From CAVPLM01 sp963713545 (lineage in GTDB: Bacteria > Actinomycetota > Thermoleophilia > RBG-16-64-13), in contig CAVQME010000010.1 of assembly GCA_963713545.1 (NCBI GenBank), positions 62,001 to 126,000 on the forward strand: 64,000 nt of DNA, in the 5' to 3' direction. Position 1 is the stretch's first letter; each line of letters opens with the position of its first letter. Below the pieces are notes generated by a model. The model was given only the letters and a program-made list of their open reading frames with translations. It was not told the DNA's origin and searched no databases. Below are positions 9,201 to 16,038 of the stretch, in pieces. A program made the translations under genes and the position numbers.

Positions 9201-9977
9201 GCCAGTCTGCTGGATCTCCAGATAGACGTTGCCTTCACCAAAGATACCGACAAGCCGGTCGACCTCAGCCTCCGCGGCGGTGGTCTGCCCGTTCTGTAGG
9301 GCGCGCGACAACCGGCCGCTGGCACACCCCGACAGGCAGATGAGCCCATCGGCGTGCTCCCTCAGGAGTCCGTAGTCGATGCGCGGCTTGTAGTAGTAGC
9401 CTTCCAAGAAGGCGAGGCTACCCAGTTTGAGCAGGTTGCGATATCCGGTGTCGTCCCGCGCGAGCAGGGTGAGATGCCAGCGCTCCTCGTTCATCCCCTC
9501 CTTGCGGAAACGATCCTCCACCACATACGTTTCGAGCCCGATGATGGGCTTGATCCCCGCCTTGCGGCACTGCTGGTAGAACTGGATGATGCCCGAGAGC
9601 ACCCCGTGATCGGTGATGGCCAAAGCAGGCATGCCCAGTTCCGCCGCCCTTGCCACCAGACCGTCCACTTTGCAGGCCCCGTCCAAGGCAGAGTAGTGGG
9701 TGTGAACATGGAGATGGCAGAAGCCGGCCGACGGCCGGGTGGACTCCGTCACGGCAAGCGTGGCAAAGGCTGCATCCTCCTCAGGGAGCGCCGCGTCGAA
9801 GTCCTCATCGCTCGTCGTGTCTGGTTCTTCCAGGGGCGCTTCCACCTCGTTGGCAAGCCCGGCCTCGTCCCTGCTATCGGTCGCGGGATCAGTCACCGCC
9901 GCTGTAACAGTCTCAGCCGCAGTAACGTCAGCATCGGTTTCCCCTGCAGAATGCGGAAAAGCGGACGACAAGACCAC
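6258..9977 (-). CDS. dnaE: DNA polymerase III alpha subunit
   Basis: Replicative DNA polymerase. Domains in order: an unusual acidic Ala/Thr/Asp/Glu-rich extension (1-84); a PHP domain starting HLHVHTHYSALDG (about 88); polymerase palm with GPGRGSAAGSLVSYLLG and the catalytic PDIDIDF (477-483); helix-hairpin-helix region; an OB fold (about 1060-1120) beginning VTTIVGMVSAVKRI; and a short C-terminal domain. The total of 1239 residues is slightly longer than usual because of the extension. The GTG start at 9977 has AAGGAG six bases upstream, so the extension is probably translated. The gene stands alone between the molybdopterin enzyme and a cupin gene. The 268 bases upstream hold no recognisable gene. 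Confidence 0.96.
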   Translation of the reverse strand: MVLSSAFPHSAGETDADVTAAETVTAAVTDPATDSRDEAGLANEVEAPLEEPDTTSDEDFDAALPEEDAAFATLAVTESTRPSAGFCHLHVHTHYSALDGACKVDGLVARAAELGMPALAITDHGVLSGIIQFYQQCRKAGIKPIIGLETYVVEDRFRKEGMNEERWHLTLLARDDTGYRNLLKLGSLAFLEGYYYKPRIDYGLLREHADGLICLSGCASGRLSRALQNGQTTAAEAEVDRLVGIFGEGNVYLEIQQTGIAELADVNPRMAELAERTGLKMVATNDVHYLRAEDAGAHDVLLCIQTGSRLSEENRLRFDSQEFYFKSEAEMRDAFPDHPGALASTLEVADRCNVHIALDEMLIPHFPVPEGYDEASYLREQCEKGLARRYGDAVTPEIRERLESELAVVEKMGFPPYFLIVWDFVTFAKEAGIPVGPGRGSAAGSLVSYLLGITDLDPIVYDLLFERFLNPDRISMPDIDIDFSVNGREKVIEYVAGKYGRDRVAQIATFGTIKARQAIRDAARVMDVPYGQADRIAKLVPEVLNITLDACLKDPKCELRTAYDSDEVVREVVDMARPLEGLIRQDSIHAAGVVISKGPLTEHLPLMQKGDAEVVTQVSMGDVEKLGLLKMDFLGLRNLDVIDSAVGIIREGGQPDFDIESIPLDDPATYQMLAKGDSEGVFQFESSGMREALRDIQPTRLDDLIALVALYRPGPMEFIPQYARNKRAPESIRYEDERLEPILSPTYGVAIYQEQLMEISKRIGGFRPAEADDLRKAIGKKIRAKMDQLEPKFRAGAAASGTAPRVIDHLWSLMEKAGDYSFNKSHAACYALISYRTAYLKANFPVQYMAALISSVMDTKDKVPFYVTVANEMGIEVLPPDINESVLDFRGVEGRIRFGLNAVKNVGETAIRNILDARREGGPFQDLFDFCERVDLGIVNGRAIESLIKSGALDSVGPSRRGMLLVMQQAMAYGKKTRADADKGQGSIFDLMVETEQQPAAKGSNGSAPVEISSDDFSREELLALEKETLGLYVSSHPLKDLRHHVHREAGHLISQLREVPDGTVTTIVGMVSAVKRITTKKSGELMAFVTIEGMEGSVEIVCFPAIYQENKEILVEDKVVKMKGRVDHKDEAETKFIPLAIEAFIPKTGLEPLALSVDGDRFPSAVIEDLKRILARFPGQCCVDMYVKAGAGARRLRFGEGYRVDPQASLFAELKELLGEGCVMHGVSSSANGNGSRK

Positions 9978-10246
9978 GTGTCTCCTTGGAAGATACCCCA
10001 GGGCGGACGCCCCTCTATCGCTCGATTCTACCCGAAGGTCCCGGCGCCCTCAAGCCGCAATGACGGCTGGTGGTGAACAAAATCCGCTGAGAGCGGGTTT
10101 CCTCAAACCCCGGAGAGGCTTCCCGGCCACGCTCTCGACGAGACGGCGGCCCCGCTCCGTGATCCGCGTCGCACCTCGAACGCCAGGTGCGGTGGGCGGA
10201 CATCTGTGCGTCGCGGCTCGCGAAGTGGCCGCACCAAGACCGAGTC

Positions 10247-10834
10247 CTAGGTCAGTGCTCGGACGATGTCCGCCTCTTCGGGGAACTCGCGCAGGAGCGT
10301 CTCGCGGTCTGCCAACTCGAAGTCCTCGTACTCGAAGCCAGGCGTGACCACGCAGCTCGCGAGGGTCCAGTCCGGACCGCCGCCCGCCACCTGGCCCGGC
10401 GCCACCCTGACGCCCAGCCACGTGCCTGCCGGTACGACTACCTGAGTGTGCTCCTGCCCAAGCATATTGGATGGCGGCCGCCTCTCCCCCCCGGCAGCTT
10501 GCTCGAGCATCACCATCTCCGCCCGGGACCCCGCATGGAAGAACCAGATCTCGTCGGCGCGGAGACGATGGAAGCGGCTGGGATCCGACCCGGCGAGCAG
10601 ATAGACGATCGCCGTCGCCAGCGACCGCACGCCGAATTCGGTGTGGACCGTCATGGGTGACCGGTATGTCTCGTGAAAGTAACCGCCCTCTCGATGTGGC
10701 TCGAGCCCTAAAGCCTCGGCTACCTCGGCGGCCGACGCCGTGGGCGGCAAGCCGCCAAGGGCCGACCGGCAGGCGGTCGAGAGCCCAACCCAAGAGAGGG
10801 CGGCCGTCTCCTCGCCTGGGGGTGTTCCGGTCAC
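10247..10834 (-). CDS. Cupin superfamily protein (DUF985, YML079w-like)
   Basis: A protein of 195 residues with a single jelly-roll cupin. Seen: LGLEPHREGGYFHETYRS at the N-terminus of the domain, then SRFHRLRADEIWFFHAGS (the metal/ligand motif), VVPAGTWLGVRV and a C-terminal TPGFEYEDFELADRE. This order is characteristic of the Cupin_5/DUF985 family, whose biochemical function is unsettled (carbohydrate or nucleotide-sugar binding has been proposed). GTG start at 10834 with GGAG six bases upstream. An N-terminal stretch of about 35 residues is poorly conserved. It follows no obvious operon partner. Confidence 0.82.
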   Translation of the reverse strand: MTGTPPGEETAALSWVGLSTACRSALGGLPPTASAAEVAEALGLEPHREGGYFHETYRSPMTVHTEFGVRSLATAIVYLLAGSDPSRFHRLRADEIWFFHAGSRAEMVMLEQAAGGERRPPSNMLGQEHTQVVVPAGTWLGVRVAPGQVAGGGPDWTLASCVVTPGFEYEDFELADRETLLREFPEEADIVRALT

Positions 10835-11228
10835 TCTTGCTCCAAGTCGAAGGGTTTGGCCGACCTATGTGGGGTTGGTCGCCTGTCCACCATATTCTCC
10901 CCTGCCGTGTATCGATACACATATCATCTTCGATCGAAGAAGAACACCCCGCAGCCGGGAAGGTGCATCCAGTGCCCTCTCTTTTTGAGGTTTCTGGCAG
11001 GTGTCCGGTGCTTCCCGGTACATGGTGATACATCTCGGAGAATGACGGTCCTTCCGCCGTCTACGCCTCCCATGTCGGCAAAACGCAAGCAACGCGCGCG
11101 AAGGGACCTTGCCCGTCGGCGGTCTGCAGCTTCGCTGATTGGCGCGTTGCTCATCCGGCGCGAAGGCACCTCCGGTTCGGAGCGAGGCAGCGCCGCTGAT
11201 CTATTGCGCGGAGTCCAGAGGATCACCG
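10835..11228. other. Gene-free intergenic stretch
   Basis: About 400 bases between the cupin start and the promoter of the first MalT-like regulator. No convincing protein is seen in any frame. It holds one perfect 14-base palindrome, described separately, which may serve either neighbour. Confidence 0.5.
10907..10920. promoter_or_regulatory. Candidate operator, perfect palindrome
   Basis: GTGTATCGATACAC is a perfect 14-base inverted repeat in the divergent region between the cupin gene (leftward) and the MalT-like regulator (rightward), about 75 bases upstream of the cupin start. Length and symmetry fit a site for a dimeric helix-turn-helix repressor. No binding protein can be named. Confidence 0.35.
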
Positions 11229-11257
11229 TTGCTTGCGCACGTTTTGCGGCATACACT
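11229..11257 (+). promoter_or_regulatory. Promoter of MalT-like regulator 1
   Basis: TTGCTT (11229-11234), a 17-base spacer, then TACACT (11252-11257). The same arrangement (TTGCCC, 17 bases, TACACT) lies at the same relative place before the second paralogue at 15919-15947, within an otherwise diverged region. That conservation makes both sites credible. Confidence 0.55.
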
Positions 11258-11318
11258 GGCTAGGGAGCGAGCGCCCCCGAAGCCGTGTTCTTGCCGACGC
11301 CGGGACCTAGAGGCTCGA

Positions 11319-13946
11319 GTGGAAGCATCACTGTTGGCGACGAAGACCCTGATTCCTCCCCCGCGGCCGCGGCTCGTGTCGCGTCCGCGGTTGGTCGAGC
11401 GGCTGCAGGAGGGCCTGGGCTACGACCTTGTCCTGGTCTCGGCGCCGGCCGGATTCGGCAAGACCACACTCGTCAGCGAGTGGGCCCGCCAGGATCGGCG
11501 GGGAGTGCGCACCTGCTGGGTGTCACTGGATGAGGGCGACAGTGACCCTGTCCGCTTCTGGGAGTACCTCGTTTTCGCGCTTCAGCGGTTCCGGCCCGGG
11601 TTGGGGGACAAGGTCCTGGCTTCGCTTCATTCGCCGCAGCCGCCGCCGGCCCAGGCGGTGCTCATAGCCCTGATGAACGATCTGGTCGACCTGTCTGAAG
11701 ATCTGGTCTTGGCTTTCGACGACTTCCAGTTCGTTTCGTCTCCGGATGTGCACGACGCCCTCGCCTATCTGCTCGATCACCTTCCGCCGCGAGTGCACCT
11801 TCTGATCGCCACTCGAGCAGACCCGCCCCTGCCCCTGGCCCGGCTTCGGGGTCGGGGCCAGATGCTGGAGATTGGCGCGGACGATCTGCGCTTCACGGTC
11901 GAGGAGACGGCCGAGCTGCTACGGGAGCTGAGGGGGACCCAGTTGCCCGCGGACCAAGTGGAAGCGCTGACCGAGCGCACAGAGGGCTGGGCGGTGGGGC
12001 TCAAGATGGCGGCTCTATCCATGGGCCAGCAGGAGGATGTCTCAGGGTTCATCAAGAGTTTCGCCGGGAGCCAGCACTATGTCATGGACTACCTTATCCA
12101 GGAGGTCCTACAACAGCAAACAGGCGACGTGCAGGATTTCCTGCTCAGAACCTCGGTGCTGGAGAAGCTCACCGCACCCTTGTGCGACGCCGTCACCGGC
12201 CGCACCGACAGCCAGGAGCTCCTTCCGGCGTTGGAGCGGGCAAACCTGCTCCTCGTTCCCCTCGACGAGTCGAGACAGTGGTTCAGATACGAGCATCTCT
12301 TCTCCGACCTCCTTCGCCACCGATTAGCGAACGTCGCCGGAGAGGAGGATGTCGCCGAGCTGCACAGGCGGGCCAGCCGCTGGTACAAAGCCAATGGCCT
12401 CCTGAGGGAGTCGATAGACCACGCCTTGGCCGCCCAGGACTGGGAGGCGGCTGCGGACCTCCTCGTTGAGGTCGCCGACAGATACGGAGAAAGGGGCGAG
12501 TGGGTCACTCTGAGAGCCTGGCTGCAGGCTCTCCCCGAGGAGATCCTGCGAACCAAGGGGACACTCTTCGGCGGCTACGTCTTCGCGCTGATACTCACCA
12601 GCCGGCTCGACGAGGCCGAGGCGCTACTCGACCGCGTGGAGCCGACCGTCGGCGAGGACCACGAAGAGCGAGCCAGGATCACTGCCTCCCGTTCGATTAT
12701 CGAGAGCAATCGCGGCAACATCGTCCGGAGCGTAGAACTTGCCCACGAAGCCCTTCCGGTGCTGTCGGCTTCTGACGCAGGAATGCGGGGCGTTCTCAGT
12801 GTGAACCTCGGGATGGCGTATTGGGAACCGGGCAGGTTGGAGGAGGCCGAGGCGCTCTTGTGGGAAGGCTATCGCAACGCGATGAAGACCGGGAGCCCCT
12901 ACACCGCCATGGGGGCACTCGAGTGGCTCGCGGACATCGGTCGCTGCCGCGGGAACCTGTCCCGCTCGGTGGAGCTTCATGAGCAGGCTCTGGAATTGGC
13001 GCAGATGTCACCGGCCGCCGCGAGCGTCCACCTGGGGCTGGCTGGGGCACTCTACGAAGGCAGTGAACTCGAGTCGGCGATGGCCCACTGCACCATCGGG
13101 TTGGATCTCAACCGCCTGGGGGGCCATCGGTTTACGCAGGGGGGCCTCCTCATGTACAGCATGCTGATCGCCACGGCGATGGGCGATGAGGCGCGCGCCC
13201 TGCAGGCGACGGAGCAGTTCGACCAGCTTGTTGCCCGGAACTCACGCGGCCAGGCGACGCATCACATGCAGCTTGCGTCGCGGCAAGGTGATCTGGCCGA
13301 GGCGTCACGCTGGGGGGACCGGCTCATGCGTCTTGACGGCGAGAGCCCGATCGGACATTTGGACCGACTACCACTTATCCAACTTCTTGGGATTCTGGGG
13401 AGAAGGGAAGAGGTCGCTCAGCAGATAGACCGCCTCTACCGGACCGCTGGGATGGAGCCGCTGGCCCCGGAGTGGAAGGGCTGGTTGATCACGGTCCGGG
13501 CCGCACAAGCGCTGGTGGCGTCGGACCAGGAGGAGGCTCTCGGGTTCCTGGCGGAAGCTCTGCGGGCGGGTGAGCCTGAAGGCTGGATCCGTTCCCTTGT
13601 GGACATGGGGCCACGGCTGGCCCCGCTCCTTCGCAAGGCGGTTTCTGAGAAGATCTGCCCGGACTACGCCGCCAAGCTGCTCACGATCATGGAAGCGGAA
13701 CAACGCCGCAAGACAGACACGGGGAGATCGTCGCGGCCGTCCCCGATCTACGCGGTCTTGACCGAACGCGAGCTCGAGGTACTGCGATTGGTGGAGGCGG
13801 GGATGTCCAATCGGCAGATCGCCGGCAAGTTGTTCATCAGCCTCGGCACGGTCAAGGTACATCTGCACAACATCTCAGAGAAGCTGAACACAACCAGCCG
13901 CACGGGGGCCGTTGCCCGGGCCAGGGAGCTAAAACTGCTCCAGTAG
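11319..13946 (+). CDS. MalT-like LuxR-family ATP-binding transcriptional regulator (copy 1)
   Basis: Large signal-sensing activator of 875 residues. N-terminal STAND/AAA-type NTPase with Walker A SAPAGFGKTTL (41-51) and Walker B DLVLAFDDFQ (about 128-137); a middle of TPR-like helical repeats (about 420-780) that should bind the inducer or partner; and a C-terminal LuxR helix-turn-helix (about 805-870) beginning LTERELEVLRLVEAGMSNRQ. In the MalT family, ATP and an inducer trigger oligomerisation and DNA binding. The GTG at 11319 is chosen because the paralogue starts at the exactly homologous codon and gives the same 875-residue length; the frame is open 180 bases upstream without homology. 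It converges on the permease gene and probably controls it or nearby genes (inference). Confidence 0.87.
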   Translation: MEASLLATKTLIPPPRPRLVSRPRLVERLQEGLGYDLVLVSAPAGFGKTTLVSEWARQDRRGVRTCWVSLDEGDSDPVRFWEYLVFALQRFRPGLGDKVLASLHSPQPPPAQAVLIALMNDLVDLSEDLVLAFDDFQFVSSPDVHDALAYLLDHLPPRVHLLIATRADPPLPLARLRGRGQMLEIGADDLRFTVEETAELLRELRGTQLPADQVEALTERTEGWAVGLKMAALSMGQQEDVSGFIKSFAGSQHYVMDYLIQEVLQQQTGDVQDFLLRTSVLEKLTAPLCDAVTGRTDSQELLPALERANLLLVPLDESRQWFRYEHLFSDLLRHRLANVAGEEDVAELHRRASRWYKANGLLRESIDHALAAQDWEAAADLLVEVADRYGERGEWVTLRAWLQALPEEILRTKGTLFGGYVFALILTSRLDEAEALLDRVEPTVGEDHEERARITASRSIIESNRGNIVRSVELAHEALPVLSASDAGMRGVLSVNLGMAYWEPGRLEEAEALLWEGYRNAMKTGSPYTAMGALEWLADIGRCRGNLSRSVELHEQALELAQMSPAAASVHLGLAGALYEGSELESAMAHCTIGLDLNRLGGHRFTQGGLLMYSMLIATAMGDEARALQATEQFDQLVARNSRGQATHHMQLASRQGDLAEASRWGDRLMRLDGESPIGHLDRLPLIQLLGILGRREEVAQQIDRLYRTAGMEPLAPEWKGWLITVRAAQALVASDQEEALGFLAEALRAGEPEGWIRSLVDMGPRLAPLLRKAVSEKICPDYAAKLLTIMEAEQRRKTDTGRSSRPSPIYAVLTERELEVLRLVEAGMSNRQIAGKLFISLGTVKVHLHNISEKLNTTSRTGAVARARELKLLQ

Positions 13947-13986
13947 TTACCGCGCAATCTCCGGCCGGCCGTAGCCGCCTCCCGCC

Positions 13987-15577
13987 TTACTCCGGCGGCA
14001 ATTGCCCGTACTGAAGCGCGGACGTCCACGCCCACCCTTCTGCTGCGCCACGCCCAGAAGAAATACCACAGGACCCCCAGGGCCCCGGCGCCAACGAGAA
14101 AGTAGATCTGCTTGAAACCTCCCACGGCGGGTCGCACCTGCGGGTCGATGAACTGGTAGTAGAGTAAGACACCCGTGTAGAGCACCCACACGGCGCTGGC
14201 GATGCAGATCACCGGGATGCCGGCGATCTTCCATCCGCGATAGGGGGACGAGTTCCAGATGTCGCGGGTCTTCTTGCGGTAGGGCAGCACCAGACCCGAG
14301 AGCCCGGTGACGAGGTACACGCCGATGAGAAAGACACCTACCCCAACGAACAGATTCATCGTCGGCAGCCAGATTACATAGATCACCAGGCCGATGAGGC
14401 TTAGGACAAGGTAGGCCAAGAAGTCCCACACCGGCGTGGCCGTACGGGGGTTCACACTGGTGAGCCACTTGGGGCCCATCCGGTCCATGCCCCAGGCGAA
14501 CATGGTCCTACTCAGAACAACGAGCATAACGGCCATGAGCCAGAACGAGGTCAGGAGAAACGTCAGGCTGGTCACGACGCCGACGGCCCGGTTGCCATGG
14601 GCGGCGATGACGGCTAGGTTGGTGGCGTTACCGGTCGGGTATGGTTGCAGCCCAATGACGTAGTTGGTCGCGCCGGCGGCCAGGAGCCTGTAGCCCACGG
14701 TGTGGTAGAGGGCGGCAAAGAAACCGGCACCGATGGCCGCCGACACCGCGATGGAGGACCAACCGGCCACGAGCGTGCTCCTCTCCGGGCGCTTGACCTC
14801 ACCTCCCAGGTAGACCACCACGAAGGAGATGAGAAGCAGCGACATCGAGCCTGTCAAACCGAAGGTATCGTGCCAGTTCCAGGTCTGGGGTAGGGGCACG
14901 CCTATGGTCGTCTCCACCGCCCCCAGGAAGCTCTGATAGTCGAGGGTGTGGTGTTGGACCGCGTACTCGTTCCAGCTTTGGATCAAGCCGGCCTGTGAGG
15001 TGGAAAGGAGGATGGCGATCCAGAGCAGCGGTACTCCTATGCCGAGGACCAACAGGGGCCACTGGATGAGGTTGAAGACCCGCATGCCGAACGTCACCAC
15101 CACGAAGGCCAGCACCAGCCCGACGGCGCCCACCAGTATCGGGGCGCAGCGGCTGCCAAGCCAGATCGCAGCCCCATCCCAGCCCGTGACCGCGGATATG
15201 CTCTGGAGGCTCCTGGTCATGATCAGGCAAGGGAAGAAGCTGAGGCACAGCCCCCCGAGGAAGGCGGCAGCACTGGCAGCCAGGGCCACCGGGGCGCCGA
15301 GGATGCGGGAGTTGAACACGTACTCGCCGCCACTGCGCGGCATGGTCCCGCTCAGGATGCCCCACATCAGCGGACCGAATACCCCGACCGTCACAAACGA
15401 AAGACCGAGGGCGATGAGCAGGTTGCCGCGGGGGAAGAGGGCCAGACCATATACCGAGGCAAAGAAGATGCCCCAACACGGCTGGATGTACATGACCGAC
15501 AGCGCGAACAGATCGCGGGTGGAGATACCGCGGGTGAGACCGCTGGCCTTGCGCGCGAACGAGAATTCCGTCGACAT
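13987..15577 (-). CDS. APC superfamily amino acid permease (frameshift near the C-terminus)
   Basis: Integral membrane transporter with about 12 hydrophobic segments and the N-terminal APC pattern (SGLTRGISTRDLFALSVMYI, PRSGGEYVFNSRILG); it imports or exchanges amino acids or polyamines. The ATG at 15577 is chosen for its GGGAGAG site. As read, the frame runs past the natural end into an 80-residue tail antisense to the regulator gene (to 13748). In another frame, directly after RRVGVDV, the sequence reads ALQYGQLPPE and stops at 13987. An end in -PPE is typical of this family, so an extra base near 14020 (mutation or sequencing error) is likely. The gene sits between two MalT-like paralogues and has its own strong promoter. 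Confidence 0.82.
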
Positions 15578-15674
15578 CGGGGTCTCTCCCTTGCCACCGA
15601 CTGTCGCTCCTACTGCGCCAGCCTCGATGCCGCTCGTACCGCTCCATTGCAATCCTGTGGACAGCTACTATCCC

Positions 15675-15702
15675 AATATACAGCAATGGCCTGGTTAGTC
15701 AA
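15675..15702 (-). promoter_or_regulatory. Promoter of the APC permease
   Basis: On the reverse strand TTGACT (15702-15697), a 16-base spacer, then TATATT (15680-15675). This is a close sigma-70-type match in an AT-richer patch about 100 bases upstream of the permease start codon. Confidence 0.55.
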
Positions 15703-15918
15703 TCTGTCGGTGTCACCGTGGCAGAACAAACCCTCGGATTTATGTCGGGTGCGATAGTATGGCCGACCTCACCAGCGAAACACTCATCTGGAAGGCGGCC
15801 GCCCCGGTCCTCAGCCTTCAGGGGGCGGCGTCAATCATCCGACGGAGAGTGCGGGCGGCGGACGAGGCCGTCTCCCGGCTGCTCCAACGACTGAGCGCGA
15901 AACCGCGCCGGATCGCCG

Positions 15919-15947
15919 TTGCCCGAGCGCCTCTTCCGGCCTACACT
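15919..15947 (+). promoter_or_regulatory. Promoter of MalT-like regulator 2
   Basis: TTGCCC (15919-15924), 17 bases, TACACT (15942-15947). It mirrors the promoter of copy 1 in sequence and spacing. The leader up to the TTG start also contains a conserved block (CGACGCCGGGACCT) seen before copy 1. The rest of the stretch 15703-16038 holds nothing else recognisable. Confidence 0.55.
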
Positions 15948-16038
15948 GACTATGAGGCTGCAAAGGGGCGAACGGCCCTGAAGCGTTCAGCACCCTTCCA
16001 GGCCATGTTCGTGTCGACGCCGGGACCTGGGGGCTTGA

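Noticed and set aside
7500..9299. 599-codon forward frame opposite dnaE
   Set aside because: Antisense shadow of dnaE; His/Gly/Leu-rich reading with no family and no ribosome-binding site.
10050..11033. Long reverse-strand open frame of 327 codons overlapping the cupin gene
   Set aside because: Arg/Gly/Pro/Ser-rich composition without any domain, and it overlaps the well-supported DUF985 cupin in another frame; a shadow of high-GC coding.
13748..13986. Permease C-terminal tail antisense to the MalT-like regulator
   Set aside because: The family-typical ending occurs one base out of frame at 13987; the tail is best explained by an indel.
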